Positions 17,410 through 27,678 are shown, numbered from the stretch's first letter. The stretch is 64,000 bases of DNA from Neopararhizobium haloflavum (GCF_002750855.1 NZ_NWUC01000001.1:248001-312000); one strand, 5' to 3'. Made by a program: numbers and translations. Notes: generated by a model not told the origin, from the sequence alone.

Positions 17410-17658
17410 ATGGTGGAGAAAACGTTGCCCACCTATTATTTCGAGTTTTGCGGCAAAGACGGCTTCGTCGATCGGTCCGACGGCATCGATCTGGCAGATG
17501 GCGCGCTGTGCGAGGAAGCCGTCAAGGGTGCCAAGGATCTCATGCGGGAGGGCATATCGGAGGGCCTCGACAGAACCGGCTGGGTCGCGCAAATCTATGA
17601 CGCCGAGGGCGAATTGGTCTTGCGGTTCAGATTCTCCGACCTTCTGCGCCGGGAATAG
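17410..17658 (+). CDS. DUF6894-family small protein
   Basis: An 82-residue protein whose core (TYYFEFCGKDGFVDRSDGIDL, then EAVKGAKDLMREGI and VAQIYDAEGELVLRFRF) fits the DUF6894 family, small cytoplasmic proteins frequent and multicopy in Rhizobiales genomes and of unknown biochemical function. ATG 17410 is chosen because the family core begins a few residues later; a GTG at 17335 would add 25 unrelated residues. It is divergent from the DUF892 stress gene, and both face EcfG-type promoters in the shared spacer, suggesting stress-linked expression. Confidence 0.75.
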   Translation: MVEKTLPTYYFEFCGKDGFVDRSDGIDLADGALCEEAVKGAKDLMREGISEGLDRTGWVAQIYDAEGELVLRFRFSDLLRRE

Positions 17659-17762
17659 ATCGCCAACGAAATCGGGGGGAAGGATATTTCAATGATCATG
17701 CAGACCAAGCTGCTTCGCCGTTCGATTGGCGGCACGGTTGAATTCACGCGCGAGCTTTCGTT

Positions 17763-18482
17763 TTGACCAATCCCCTGCTTCTTCATCTGGAAAAGCGCGA
17801 TGCGCTCAGTCCTGCCGAGCGCGACATCATCCTGGAGATGAGCGCGAACCAGAAGGTTTTTCCGGCGAAGGTCGACATCGTGCGCGAGGGCGACAACCCG
17901 ACCGAAAGCTGCATGCTGCTTTCCGGGTTCTCCGCGCGGTATCACATTCTTGCCGATGGCAAACGACAGATCAGCGCAATCCACGTTCCCGGCGATTTCG
18001 TTGACCTGCACAGTTTTCTGTTGGCGCGCATGGATCATTCGGTTGCCGCCCTGACGGATTGTCGCGTGGCGATGGTCCCACACACGCACTTGCGCGAACT
18101 TTCACAGACGCAGCCGCATCTGACGCGTCTGTTGTGGCTGTCCACACTGATCGACGCGGCGATCCACCGGCGCTGGATCGTGACGTCCGGGCGTCTGTCG
18201 GCGGCGGGGCAGCTGGCGCATCTGATCTGCGAGATGTTCTGCCGACTGCAAGTCGTGGAGATGGTGGAAGAGGACAGTTTCCGCCTACCGATCAGCCAGA
18301 TCGAGCTTGGCGATGCGCTCGGTCTTTCGACCGTCCATATCAACCGCACGATCCGCGAATTGCGCGAACGCGACCTGATCCGATGGCAAAACAGTCAGAT
18401 CACCATCGTCAATTGGACTTCACTGAAACGGTTTGCGCAGTTCGAGCCCATCTACCTCAATCTCGAGCCCGAGCGTCGTTGA
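17763..18482 (+). CDS. Crp/Fnr-family transcriptional regulator
   Basis: A 239-residue regulator with a sensor beta barrel (about residues 15-125: KVDIVREGDNPTESCMLLSG, HVPGDFVDLHSFLL) and a Crp-type helix-turn-helix near the C-terminus (LPISQIELGDALGLSTVHIN, then RTIRELRERDLI). No Fnr iron-sulfur cysteine motif is visible. Translation appears to begin at TTG 17763 with only a weak ribosome site; the next in-frame ATG (17841) would remove part of the barrel. It stops 46 bases before metH, but the palindrome between them argues that metH has its own control. Confidence 0.87.
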   Translation: MTNPLLLHLEKRDALSPAERDIILEMSANQKVFPAKVDIVREGDNPTESCMLLSGFSARYHILADGKRQISAIHVPGDFVDLHSFLLARMDHSVAALTDCRVAMVPHTHLRELSQTQPHLTRLLWLSTLIDAAIHRRWIVTSGRLSAAGQLAHLICEMFCRLQVVEMVEEDSFRLPISQIELGDALGLSTVHINRTIRELRERDLIRWQNSQITIVNWTSLKRFAQFEPIYLNLEPERR

Positions 18483-18497
18483 GGTAATGACATATTG

Positions 18498-18517
18498 ACA
18501 TAAAGATGTCTTTATGT
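18498..18517. promoter_or_regulatory. Palindromic operator candidate upstream of metH
   Basis: Arms ACATAAAGA and TCTTTATGT form a perfect nine-base inverted repeat with a two-base centre (TG), 11 bases before the metH ATG. A TTGACA hexamer (18495-18500) overlaps the left arm and could be a -35 box. The shape resembles operators of ArsR-family methionine-cycle regulators (SahR-like). That assignment is inference from the pattern and the neighbouring gene. Confidence 0.6.
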
Positions 18518-18528
18518 GAGCTAGGCAT

Positions 18529-21500
18529 ATGGCCAATGCTCCCACAGATTCCGCGCCCTTCAGTGATGCTCTTTTCGGTCCCGACGACGGGCCACGCTCG
18601 GGCGTGGATGTCCTGACCGCGCTGCGTCGCGCTGCGGCGGAGCGAATTCTCATCCTCGACGGGGCCATGGGCACGGAAATCCAGGGTCTGGATTTCGATG
18701 AGGACCATTTTCGCGGCGACCGGTTCAGCGGCTGCGCATGCCACCAGCGCGGCAACAACGATCTTCTCATCCTGACGCAGCCCGCTGCGGTCGAAGACAT
18801 TCATTACCGCTATGCGCTGGCGGGAGCGGATATTCTCGAGACCAATACGTTTTCGTCAACGCGGATCGCACAGGCCGACTACGGCATGGAGGACGCGGTC
18901 TACGAACTCAACCGCGACGGCGCGCGCCTTGCCCGGCGTGCGGCACGGCGGGCTGAAGACAAGGACGGCAAGCGGCGGTTTGTGGCCGGCACGCTCGGTC
19001 CCACCAATCGCACGGCGTCCATTTCGCCGGATGTCAACAATCCGGGCTACCGCGCCGTCAGCTTCGACGACCTGCGCGAAGCGTATGGCGAACAGATCGA
19101 AGGACTGGTCGACGGCGGGGCCGACATCATCCTGATCGAGACGATCTTCGACACGCTCAACGCCAAGTCTGCGATCTTTGCCTGCCGCGAGGTGTTCTCG
19201 CGCAGGGGGATCACGCTGCCGATCATGATTTCCGGCACGATCACCGATCTGTCGGGCCGTACGCTTTCCGGTCAAACGCCAACGGCGTTCTGGCATTCGG
19301 TGCGCCATGCCGACCCGTTCACCATCGGGTTGAACTGCGCCCTCGGCGCTGATGCCATGCGGCCGCATCTGGCGGAACTCTCCGAGGTCGCAGAAACGCT
19401 CGTCTGCGCATATCCCAATGCCGGTCTTCCAAACGAGTTCGGCGGATACGACCAGAGCCCGCAAGAAATGGCCGACCAGGTCGAGGTGTTCGCCCGCGAA
19501 GGCCTGGTCAACATCGTTGGCGGGTGTTGCGGGTCGACGCCCGAGCATGTGGCGGCAATAGCGGCGGCGGTGTCCCGCCATGCGCCGCGTGTCGTGGCCA
19601 CACCGGAGCGGCGGATGCGACTTTCGGGTCTCGAACCCTTCACGCTTCGCCCCGACATTCCTTTCGTCAACATCGGCGAGCGGACCAACGTGACCGGGTC
19701 GGCGAAGTTTCGCAAGCTGATCACGGGCGGTGACTACGCGGCGGCGCTCGCCGTGGCACGCGATCAGGTCGAAGGCGGCGCGCAGATCATCGACGTCAAT
19801 ATGGATGAGGGTCTGATCGACTCGGCCGCCGCGATGCGGGATTTTCTCAACCTCGTCGCTGCCGAGCCGGATATCGCGCGCGTTCCGGTGATGATCGACT
19901 CTTCAAAGTGGGAGGTCATCGAAGCCGGGCTCAAGTGCGTTCAGGGCAAGGCGCTGGTCAACTCGATCTCGCTCAAGGAAGGGGAAGAGGGTTTCGTCAA
20001 GCAGGCGCGGCTTTGCCGCGACTATGGCGCGGCCATCGTCGTCATGGCCTTTGATGAAAGCGGACAGGCCGACACCCGAGAACGCAAGGTCGAGATCTGC
20101 GCTCGTGCCTATCGCATCCTGACCGAGACCGTCGGATTTCCGCCGGAAGACATCATATTCGACCCCAACATCTTTGCCGTCGCGACAGGGATCGAAGAGC
20201 ATGACAATTACGGCGCCGATTTCATCGGCGCGACAGGTGATATCCGCAAGACGTTGCCGCATGTGCACGTGTCGGGCGGCGTGTCCAACCTGTCCTTCTC
20301 GTTCCGGGGCAACGAGGCGGTGCGGGAGGCCATGCATGCTGTCTTTCTTTACCATGCGATCCAGGCCGGCATGGATATGGGGATCGTCAATGCCGGCCAG
20401 CTGGCCGTCTACGAGACGATCGATCCGGAACTGCGGGACGCCTGTGAAGACGTTGTTCTCAATCGGGTGCCGTCGCGCGGCGACGCAACCGCGACCGAGC
20501 GGTTGCTGGAGCTTGCGGAGCGCTACAAGGGAAGCGGTGGCCGCGAAGCCAGGGAGAAGGATCTGGCCTGGCGCGAATGGCCGGTGGAGAAGCGGCTGGA
20601 GCATGCGCTGGTCAACGGGATTACCGATTTCATCGATGCCGATACCGAGGAGGCCCGGCAGAATGCGGAGCGTCCGCTTCATGTGATCGAGGGCCCGCTG
20701 ATGGCCGGGATGAATGTCGTCGGAGACCTTTTCGGATCCGGCAAGATGTTCCTGCCCCAGGTGGTCAAGTCTGCGCGTGTGATGAAGCAGGCCGTTGCCA
20801 TCCTGCTTCCCTACATGGAAGCGGAGAAGAACGCGCAAGGCGAAGCCGCCGGCCGGAAGACGGCGGGCACGATCCTGATGGCGACCGTGAAAGGCGACGT
20901 CCACGATATCGGCAAGAACATCGTCGGCGTCGTCCTTGCCTGCAACAATTTCGAGATCATCGATCTCGGCGTCATGGTGCCTGCGACGAAGATCCTGGAA
21001 GTCGCGAAAGAGCGCCATGTCGACGCGATCGGGCTTTCCGGGCTGATCACGCCGTCGCTCGACGAGATGGCTCATGTGGCTGGCGAGATGGAGCGCGAGG
21101 GCTTCGATGTACCACTTTTGATCGGTGGCGCCACGACGAGCCGGGTGCACACTGCGGTCAAGATCCACCCCCGTTATGAACGTGGGCAGACCGTCTACGT
21201 GACGGACGCCAGCCGCGCCGTCGGCGTGGTCTCCAAGCTTCTGTCGAAAAGCGCCGCGCCGGCCTATATCGAGACCGTGCGGGAGGAATATCGGAAAGTC
21301 GCCGATGCCCACCGCCGCTCGGAAGCCGAGAAGCAGCGTCTGCCATTGGAGAAGGCGAGGGCAAATGCCTTCAAGATCGACTGGACCGACTATCAGCCAC
21401 CGCGTCCGTCCTTTCTTGGTACCAAGGTCTTCGATGATTGGGATCTGTCGGAGCTTGCCCGCTACATCGACTGGACGCCGTTCTTCCAGACCTGGGAATT

Positions 21501-22332
21501 GAAAGGGCGTTTTCCCAAAATTCTGGAAGACGAGAAGCAGGGTGCGGCGGCGCGGCAGCTCTATGCCGACGCACAGGCGATGCTGGCGAAGATCATCGAA
21601 GAGAAGTGGTTCCGTCCACGTGCCGTCATCGGCTTCTGGCCAGCAAACCGCGTCGGTGACGACATCCGGCTTTTCGCCGACGAGACGCGGGAACGCGACC
21701 TCGCCACGTTCTATTCGCTGCGTCAGCAACTGTCCAAGCGCGACGGCCGGCCGAATACCGCGCTGGCAGATTTTGTCGCGCCGGAAGATGGCGGGCACAC
21801 CGATTATCTCGGTGGTTTCGTCGTTACCGCCGGTATTGAAGAGGTGGCGATCGCCGAACGGTTCGAGAGGGCAAACGACGACTACTCCTCCATTCTGGTC
21901 AAGGCGCTGGCCGACCGTTTCGCCGAGGCGTTCGCTGAACGGATGCATGAGTGCGTGCGTCGCGAATATTGGGGTTATGCCCCCCAAGAAACATTGTCGG
22001 CCGAGGATCTGATCGCAGAGCGCTATCACGGCATACGACCCGCGCCAGGCTATCCCGCACAGCCCGATCATACCGAAAAGGCGACTTTGTTCGGGCTGCT
22101 GGATGCAACGAACGCCACTGGCGTCGAATTGACCGAAAGCTATGCGATGTGGCCGGGTTCCTCCGTCTCAGGCCTTTATTTTTCCCATCCAGACAGCCAC
22201 TATTTCGGTGTCGCCAAGGTCGAACGCGATCAGGTCGAGGACTATGCGGCCCGCAAGGCAATGGCCGTCCGCGACGTCGAGCGCTGGCTGAGCCCGGTCC
22301 TCAACTATGTGACCCGCGACGAGGCCGCATGA
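18529..22332 (+). CDS. metH: Cobalamin-dependent methionine synthase
   Basis: A 1267-residue, full-length four-module enzyme that methylates homocysteine from 5-methyltetrahydrofolate through methylcobalamin. The order is: homocysteine-binding barrel with zinc ligands C270, C333 and C334; pterin-binding barrel ([20 protein letters not shown] onward); cobalamin-binding module with the axial-ligand motif D790-V-H792-DIGKNI; and C-terminal reactivation module binding S-adenosylmethionine ([12 protein letters not shown]). All key residues seen are intact. The ATG at 18529 has little ribosome-site support, and the putative promoter is so close that the transcript may be nearly leaderless. A GTG at 18604 is an alternative start. 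It stands alone, without metF. Confidence 0.96.
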   Translation: MANAPTDSAPFSDALFGPDDGPRSGVDVLTALRRAAAERILILDGAMGTEIQGLDFDEDHFRGDRFSGCACHQRGNNDLLILTQPAAVEDIHYRYALAGADILETNTFSSTRIAQADYGMEDAVYELNRDGARLARRAARRAEDKDGKRRFVAGTLGPTNRTASISPDVNNPGYRAVSFDDLREAYGEQIEGLVDGGADIILIETIFDTLNAKSAIFACREVFSRRGITLPIMISGTITDLSGRTLSGQTPTAFWHSVRHADPFTIGLNCALGADAMRPHLAELSEVAETLVCAYPNAGLPNEFGGYDQSPQEMADQVEVFAREGLVNIVGGCCGSTPEHVAAIAAAVSRHAPRVVATPERRMRLSGLEPFTLRPDIPFVNIGERTNVTGSAKFRKLITGGDYAAALAVARDQVEGGAQIIDVNMDEGLIDSAAAMRDFLNLVAAEPDIARVPVMIDSSKWEVIEAGLKCVQGKALVNSISLKEGEEGFVKQARLCRDYGAAIVVMAFDESGQADTRERKVEICARAYRILTETVGFPPEDIIFDPNIFAVATGIEEHDNYGADFIGATGDIRKTLPHVHVSGGVSNLSFSFRGNEAVREAMHAVFLYHAIQAGMDMGIVNAGQLAVYETIDPELRDACEDVVLNRVPSRGDATATERLLELAERYKGSGGREAREKDLAWREWPVEKRLEHALVNGITDFIDADTEEARQNAERPLHVIEGPLMAGMNVVGDLFGSGKMFLPQVVKSARVMKQAVAILLPYMEAEKNAQGEAAGRKTAGTILMATVKGDVHDIGKNIVGVVLACNNFEIIDLGVMVPATKILEVAKERHVDAIGLSGLITPSLDEMAHVAGEMEREGFDVPLLIGGATTSRVHTAVKIHPRYERGQTVYVTDASRAVGVVSKLLSKSAAPAYIETVREEYRKVADAHRRSEAEKQRLPLEKARANAFKIDWTDYQPPRPSFLGTKVFDDWDLSELARYIDWTPFFQTWELKGRFPKILEDEKQGAAARQLYADAQAMLAKIIEEKWFRPRAVIGFWPANRVGDDIRLFADETRERDLATFYSLRQQLSKRDGRPNTALADFVAPEDGGHTDYLGGFVVTAGIEEVAIAERFERANDDYSSILVKALADRFAEAFAERMHECVRREYWGYAPQETLSAEDLIAERYHGIRPAPGYPAQPDHTEKATLFGLLDATNATGVELTESYAMWPGSSVSGLYFSHPDSHYFGVAKVERDQVEDYAARKAMAVRDVERWLSPVLNYVTRDEAA

Positions 22333-22490
22333 TCGCTCCGCCAGATCGCGGATTTTCGGCAAGCCTTACCAAGGATGGGCGAGGGCGTGTGGCCGCATCC
22401 GTCAAACGGAGGTCTGCTGCCTGATCCTCATTCGGCTATCATTTCGCAGGCGCCCAGAGCGTTGTCGGCTGATGGTGAAAGGTGAGGATC

Positions 22491-22898
22491 ATGCGGTTCT
22501 TCGTCGGAGAGTTGACGGCATCGTCGCTTGACGGGCGCCGGCTCCAGCGTCTGCAGCGCGTCCTTGCGCAGGTGACGACGGACATTGAGCGAGAGATCGG
22601 CCGGATCGGACGGCAACGGGCGCGTGCCGCATCACGTGCCGGCTTTGCCATGCAGGCTCTCGAAAACGATGATGGGCGAGCCGGGCTCCAATCCGCGGTC
22701 GACGTCATGGAAGAGCGCATGTGCGCCGGTGAAAGGCGATCGGCCGAACTGGCTCTTCAGGCGCGGTTCCTGGCAGACCTGCAACTTTCACTTCCGGTCG
22801 TCTTCAGGGACGGTCGCCAGGCGACCAGCCACAGCAAGGCTGCCACCGGCCATGCCGCCGTTTCCCGCTTTCCGTCCGGGCCGATGCCGATTGGATGA
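22491..22898 (+). CDS. Hypothetical protein, Arg/Ala-rich helical
   Basis: A 135-residue product with no family I recognise. The first two-thirds are predicted helical with many Arg, Glu and Ala residues and heptad-like spacing (LQRLQRVLAQVTTDIEREIG). The last third is less ordered. There is no signal peptide or membrane segment. ATG 22491 has a GGTGAGG site close upstream. Third-position G+C is high, as in neighbours, but overlapping frames on the other strand are also open, so this call is only moderate. It lies between metH and the polysaccharide locus, in the same direction as both. Confidence 0.45.
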   Translation: MRFFVGELTASSLDGRRLQRLQRVLAQVTTDIEREIGRIGRQRARAASRAGFAMQALENDDGRAGLQSAVDVMEERMCAGERRSAELALQARFLADLQLSLPVVFRDGRQATSHSKAATGHAAVSRFPSGPMPIG

Positions 22899-23123
22899 CC
22901 GCCAACGGCCCGGTGTAACGCTCCTACCTCCTATGGCGGCGTTTACGTTTTAATGGGCAGGCGTAAGCTTTTCGGCAGGTCAGGGCCGCACATTCAAAAA
23001 GGTTCGAACGAAACAGGCGACGGCTCTTCCAGAGGAAGGCCGTGGTCGTGGTCCTGTCATTGCCGAACGCGTTGAGCGACACCGCCAACAGCCCAGTGCG
23101 CTTGGAACCGATTGGGGCCCTGA

Positions 23124-24968
23124 ATGGATAGTATGTTGACTGCACCGTGGCGATCGGTTTCCGACCAGAAAAACAGGGCGGAATCGGACTTCGTCAGCCT
23201 GTCCGACATTATGGGCTTTGCGCGACGCTACGCGATATCCATCGCGATCTGCATGGCGATCGCCGTGTCAATCGCATGGTTCTACGTCGCGACGAGCGAT
23301 CCGATCTATACGGCGCGGGCCCAGATGCTCATCGATCCGAAGTTGCCTCAGCTGCTTCAGCAGCAACAGACGGGCGACGTCAATCTGTCACTCGATACTG
23401 CCCAGATCGAAAGCCAGATCGCCGTCATGCAGTCGGAGAAGATCGCCTGGATGGTCATCGAGGAACTCGGGTTGAAGACTGATGCGACATTCAACCGCTC
23501 GCGCAGTCCCGACCTCGATATTCGTCTCCAGCGCTTCTTCGCAATCATCGGCGTGGCTACGGGATGGGCCGAGCATCCATGGTTCGTGAACACACAGAAC
23601 TTCGTCGTCGGTCTCTTCGCCGATGATGCGGCGACGCGCACGGCGCCGACGGAATTCGAGCAGGACCGGCGCACGATGAACCTGTTTCGCGGCGGCCTGG
23701 ACGTCCGGCGGCTCGGCGTGTCCTACGCGATCGACATCACGTTCCGCTCGCTCGATGCCGAGAATGCGGCCGCCGTCGCGAATGCGGTGTCCGAACAGTT
23801 CGTGCGTGAGCAGGTGGAAACCAAGGCGCAGGCAGCGCGCGAGGGTGGAGCATGGCTTGAAAGCCGGCTGAACGAGATGCGTGCGCAAATGAACGAGGCG
23901 ACGCAGATTGCCCAGGCCTTCCGCGCCAAGCACGACTACAGCGTCGCTCCGCGTGCCGAGCGCGAACTGGACACGGATGGACAAACACCGCAATCGCCGA
24001 CGCTGGAAGAGCTCGTCGTGACGGCGGACACCTATCGAAAAATGTACGAAAGCTTTCTTCAGGCCTATACGAGCTCGGTTAGCCAGCAATCCTACCCGGT
24101 CGCCGATGCGCGTGTGATCACGCCGGCGACGCCGCCCCTGTCGGCAAGCGCGCCGCGCTCCAAGCTTGCGCTGGTCTTCGGCGCGCTCGCCGGGCTGATG
24201 GGCGGGGTGAGCCTGGCATTCTTGCGCTTCACGCTCGACAACACGGTCCGCTCCGCACGGCAGGTGCGCCACGCATTCGATGTCGATTGCCTTGGCGAGT
24301 TGCCGACCGTGGGCTACGGCCGAAATCGTGCCGGCCGGCTCGATGAGGCACGCCGCGCGCCGCGTTCGCGATTTACCGATGCGATGCGGGAAGCAAAAAC
24401 GGCGATCAATCTTGCCGAGGCCGCTCATCCGATGCGTTGCATCGGGCTGACCTCGCCGGCTGGTTCATATGCCCGCAGCGTGGTCGCCAGCAACCTTGCG
24501 CTTTTGTACGCTGCTTCGGGCATGCGCACGCTCGTCATCGATGCGGATATCGACCATGCGGGACTTTCAAGGGCCCTGGCACCGCGTGGGGCTTCCGCTC
24601 AGGTCTATCTCGAAGACGAAGCGATCGAGCATAGCGTCGTTCCCATCTTCCAGCCAGGCTACGACCTTATCCCGAGCAGCTTCAGCGCGGCGCGCGGTTT
24701 GCTGAATCCGAAGAATTTCAAAGCCGTCCTCGCCGATCTGGAGGATTACGACGTCATCCTCGTAGATCTGCCACCGCTGTCTTCCGGCGCCGAAAAGCTG
24801 GCGATCGGCGGCATGCTCGACGGCATCATTCCCGTTGCAGAATGGGGTGAGACCTCGATGGAACTTCTGGCCGGACTGGTGACGGCGCTGCACGCCAACA
24901 AATGCCCGATCATCGGTCTCGTCATCGCAAAGGTGGTGATCGCTTCGCGTGACCGGTATCGGCGATAG
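23124..24968 (+). CDS. Wzz/ExoP-like polysaccharide copolymerase with degenerate tyrosine-kinase domain
   Basis: A 614-residue inner-membrane protein. A membrane helix at about 35-55, a periplasmic coiled-coil Wzz/GNVR region and a second helix at about 348-368 precede a cytoplasmic BY-kinase/CpsD-like domain. In that domain Walker A', LVIDADID (D473, D475), and Walker B, DVILVDLPP (D548), are present. The P-loop reads PAGSYARS (445-452) and lacks the lysine of GxGK(S/T). The C-terminus has one tyrosine rather than a cluster. It should set polysaccharide chain length and organise export, but probably cannot phosphorylate. It opens the exopolysaccharide locus. Confidence 0.85.
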   Translation: MDSMLTAPWRSVSDQKNRAESDFVSLSDIMGFARRYAISIAICMAIAVSIAWFYVATSDPIYTARAQMLIDPKLPQLLQQQQTGDVNLSLDTAQIESQIAVMQSEKIAWMVIEELGLKTDATFNRSRSPDLDIRLQRFFAIIGVATGWAEHPWFVNTQNFVVGLFADDAATRTAPTEFEQDRRTMNLFRGGLDVRRLGVSYAIDITFRSLDAENAAAVANAVSEQFVREQVETKAQAAREGGAWLESRLNEMRAQMNEATQIAQAFRAKHDYSVAPRAERELDTDGQTPQSPTLEELVVTADTYRKMYESFLQAYTSSVSQQSYPVADARVITPATPPLSASAPRSKLALVFGALAGLMGGVSLAFLRFTLDNTVRSARQVRHAFDVDCLGELPTVGYGRNRAGRLDEARRAPRSRFTDAMREAKTAINLAEAAHPMRCIGLTSPAGSYARSVVASNLALLYAASGMRTLVIDADIDHAGLSRALAPRGASAQVYLEDEAIEHSVVPIFQPGYDLIPSSFSAARGLLNPKNFKAVLADLEDYDVILVDLPPLSSGAEKLAIGGMLDGIIPVAEWGETSMELLAGLVTALHANKCPIIGLVIAKVVIASRDRYRR

Positions 24969-25078
24969 GTGAGACGGCTAGTGCCTTCGGCTTAGGACGT
25001 AGGCACATCACTGCTGCCGATACCACCTTTGCCGTCCTTGCCCGAAATGGGCTGAAACTTGGAGACTGGGGGCTCAAA

Positions 25079-25939
25079 GTGGCATTTCGGCATAGGCACA
25101 TGGGCACCGTAAACCTGCAGAGCTGGCTTCGCCTCATGGCATTCGATCGCGGACCGCATCCGGCCGTTGCCGCAGCGATGGGCACGGTCGCGCCGGCCGG
25201 GCCTACCAACGAGAAAAGCGCGCCGGCCGGGATGATATCCCAGATGATGAGCCATGAAGCGGCGGCATTCCCGCGTGACACACATCGGCCGAGTGGCACC
25301 GGCAACCGGATCGCGCCGGCCCGGCCGATAGGCGGATGGATCAAGCGGGGGCTGGATCTTGCGATCGCTCTGACCGCCCTGCTGCTGGCTGCCCCGATCA
25401 TGGTAATCATCGCGATTGTCCTGCGGGCGACGACCGGCGGCTCGGCGATTTTCGCCCACCGAAGGGTCGGGTTCGATGGCAAGCCGTTCGATTGCTACAA
25501 ATTCCGTACGATGGTCATGAACGGTCAGGATGTCCTGGCCGAGCATCTGGCGCGCAATCCCGAGGCAGCGGCCGAATGGGAGCGATGCCACAAGCTTCGT
25601 CGTGACCCGCGCATTACCTTCTTCGGATACATCCTTCGCAAATCCAGTCTCGATGAGCTGCCGCAACTCTTCAACGTTCTGAAGGGCGAGATGAGCTGTG
25701 TCGGCCCGCGTCCGATCGTAGCTGATGAACTGCCGCGCTATGGCGAGCAGGTCAGCGACTATCTTCGCGTGCGTCCCGGACTGACCGGGTTGTGGCAGGT
25801 CACCGGCCGTAGCAGCACCGACTATGCTTCGCGCATCGCGCTCGATAGCCAGTATGTGCGCGGATGGTCGATCGGGACAGACCTCGTCATTCTCCTTCGC
25901 ACCGTGGTCGCGGTCATGCGCTTCGATCAGGCATCCTGA
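25079..25939 (+). CDS. Undecaprenyl-phosphate sugar-1-phosphate transferase (ExoY/WcaJ type)
   Basis: A 286-residue bacterial sugar transferase that starts polysaccharide repeat-unit synthesis by loading a hexose-1-phosphate onto undecaprenyl phosphate at the inner membrane. After a poorly conserved leader of about 80 residues comes the single membrane hairpin (GLDLAIALTALLLAAPIMVI). The catalytic part follows, with FAHRRVGFDGKPFDCYKFRTM, RKSSLDELPQLFNVLKGEMS, VGPRP and RPGLTGLWQV, all hallmarks of the family. The GTG at 25079 is weakly supported; ATGs at 25100, 25136 and 25178 are alternatives. It follows the copolymerase gene by 110 bases in the same direction. Confidence 0.92.
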   Translation: MAFRHRHMGTVNLQSWLRLMAFDRGPHPAVAAAMGTVAPAGPTNEKSAPAGMISQMMSHEAAAFPRDTHRPSGTGNRIAPARPIGGWIKRGLDLAIALTALLLAAPIMVIIAIVLRATTGGSAIFAHRRVGFDGKPFDCYKFRTMVMNGQDVLAEHLARNPEAAAEWERCHKLRRDPRITFFGYILRKSSLDELPQLFNVLKGEMSCVGPRPIVADELPRYGEQVSDYLRVRPGLTGLWQVTGRSSTDYASRIALDSQYVRGWSIGTDLVILLRTVVAVMRFDQAS

Positions 25940-25971
25940 CAACCGTGTCGCTTACGCGGCCGATGCGGCCG

Positions 25972-26193
25972 TCAGGAGGAGCGGCGACGCCACAGCATCA
26001 GCAGGCAGAGGCTTGTCAGATAGGCGGACTGCAGGATCAGGACGAGCCAGACGGTCGACCACACGCGGTTTTGGTCAAAGAAGAAGAAGCCGGCTGCGAT
26101 CGTCAGGAAAGTTACCGCAAGAAGCGCCGGGGCGCGAAATCGCAATCCCATGAGCATTCCGATGGCTGCAACGGTGACGATGCTCCAATGCAC
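25972..26193 (-). CDS. Small membrane protein of unknown function
   Basis: A 73-residue protein with two or three hydrophobic helices (HWSIVTVAAIGMLMGLRF, APALLAVTFLTIAAGFFFF, then TVWLVLILQSAYLTSLCLLM) and a basic tail RRRSS. I do not recognise it. GTG 26193 is preferred because a GGGGAG site lies a few bases upstream; a TTG start at 26259 is possible. It lies downstream of the ExoF-like gene on the same strand, so it may be an accessory membrane component of polysaccharide export (inference). Confidence 0.6.
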   Translation of the reverse strand: MHWSIVTVAAIGMLMGLRFRAPALLAVTFLTIAAGFFFFDQNRVWSTVWLVLILQSAYLTSLCLLMLWRRRSS

Positions 26194-26283
26194 CCTCGTC
26201 TCCCCTGATCGCACGCGGACTTCTTCAATCGGAGATAGATCGCCGGTGGTCAAGTTCAAATCGCCGGATCAGGCGTGTCGCGC

Positions 26284-27678
26284 TCAGTTCGTCGAGGCGG
26301 GGCGTGCGCGATCTGCGGCGGCAATGCCGCCGGTCAAAGATGGCGAGATGGGGTCTGGTCCTTGGAGCGCGCCCGGTGTTCGGCTCATCAGATCGAGCCG
26401 CTCGTAGTCGGGCAGCGGCAGTTCGACCTTGACCGTATCGCCCGGCTCAAGGGCCGTGCTTTCTTCGGCCGGTATCTCGGTGGTGCCTTCCGTACCCGGG
26501 CGCAGGATGGTGTAGGTCGGTTCGGCGCGTTCGGTCTGTCGACGCAGTGCCAGGAGCCGTGGTGCGGTGACCTCTGAATCATGGAGCAGTTGAACGGTCG
26601 TGTCCGCCCGGCTGGCGAGCTCGTCGAGCTGTGCCTGCGTGTCTCGCAGCGCGACGGTAACTTCGTTGCGCCGGCTGTTGCGCAGCTCGAGGATGGCGAG
26701 CTGGGTGCGGCTGATCTCCTGGCGCGCGCGCATGAGGCTGGTGCTGGCCGACAGGCGCTCGCTCTGCGCCTGGGTCAGTGACCGCTCCAGCGAGATCTCG
26801 CGGGGTGCCACGGCGAGGCCCTTGCTGACCAGCGCCGACACGCCGGACAATTCCTTCTCCACCAGGGCGATCTGCTTGTCGTAATAGACCATCTGGCCTT
26901 CCAGCGCCGTCAGTTCTTCCTTCAAGAAAGCTTCCAGCTCGGTGAGGGCGCGCACCTGCGTGGCAAGGCCGTCGCGCCGTGCCTCGAAAATCAATTGTTC
27001 CTGATCCATCAGCATGCGGATCGACGGCTCCTGACCGAGCGCGCTCAACTGCTCGGAGAAGGCGATCTCCGGGGCATCTTCCAACTCGGCCTGCAAGCGG
27101 GCGCGGCGTGCCTCCAGGCCGATCTGCGACAGGCTCAGCAGATCGAGGTCACCGCGCACGGCGATCACCTCGCGCTCCAGCCGCGAAGCCGTCTCTTCAC
27201 TCGATTTCAACCCGCCGCCGATGCTGACGGCCTGCAGTACCGTGAGGCCGGGCCTGTAGGGGAATTCGCCGGGCTGGACGACCTGTCCGACGATGTAGAA
27301 TGGCCGGTACTGAACGATCTCCACTGCCACGTCAGGCGCGCGCCCAAGGCCCATCTGATTGCGCAGGCGCTCGGCGATCGTGCGGGCCAGGTCGCCCTGC
27401 AGGGTGCCCTCCGCCCTTATCTCGCCGATGAAGGGCAGGAACAGCGTGCCGTCCGCTGCCACGGTGAACTGGTCGTTGAGCGCAGTCCATTCGAAAATGG
27501 TGTCGTGCGAGGGCCGCCACTCGTAGATCTTGAGCCTTATGCGATCCTGCGGACCAAGCTCGTATTCATCGGCCGCGGCCGGCATTGCTCCGGCGAGAAC
27601 GGCTGCTGACAGCGCCAATGCCAATGCGCGAGAGGCCCTCCGGCGCCGGATCGGCCTTGCGGTATCGCAGCTGTTCAT
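26284..27678 (-). CDS. Polysaccharide export protein, ExoF/Wza-related
   Basis: A 464-residue periplasmic/outer-membrane-associated protein. Residues about 1-37 are a signal peptide with a strongly basic start. Next come a poly-export domain (YELGPQDRIRLKIYEWRP, then TLFLPFIGEIRAEGTL), a SLBB-like segment (FYIVGQVVQPGEFPYRPGLTV) and a long coiled coil typical of the rhizobial ExoF branch. It would form or link the exit channel for exopolysaccharide and work with the copolymerase at 23124. I place the start at ATG 27678, where it overlaps the stop of the upstream glycosyltransferase by four bases (ATGA). Confidence 0.88.
   Translation of the reverse strand: MNSCDTARPIRRRRASRALALALSAAVLAGAMPAAADEYELGPQDRIRLKIYEWRPSHDTIFEWTALNDQFTVAADGTLFLPFIGEIRAEGTLQGDLARTIAERLRNQMGLGRAPDVAVEIVQYRPFYIVGQVVQPGEFPYRPGLTVLQAVSIGGGLKSSEETASRLEREVIAVRGDLDLLSLSQIGLEARRARLQAELEDAPEIAFSEQLSALGQEPSIRMLMDQEQLIFEARRDGLATQVRALTELEAFLKEELTALEGQMVYYDKQIALVEKELSGVSALVSKGLAVAPREISLERSLTQAQSERLSASTSLMRARQEISRTQLAILELRNSRRNEVTVALRDTQAQLDELASRADTTVQLLHDSEVTAPRLLALRRQTERAEPTYTILRPGTEGTTEIPAEESTALEPGDTVKVELPLPDYERLDLMSRTPGALQGPDPISPSLTGGIAAADRARPASTN

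Noticed and set aside
19903-22071. Very long open frame on the minus strand opposite metH
   Set aside because: The plus strand encodes an intact methionine synthase; the opposite frame is a by-product of high G+C codon use, with no recognisable domain.
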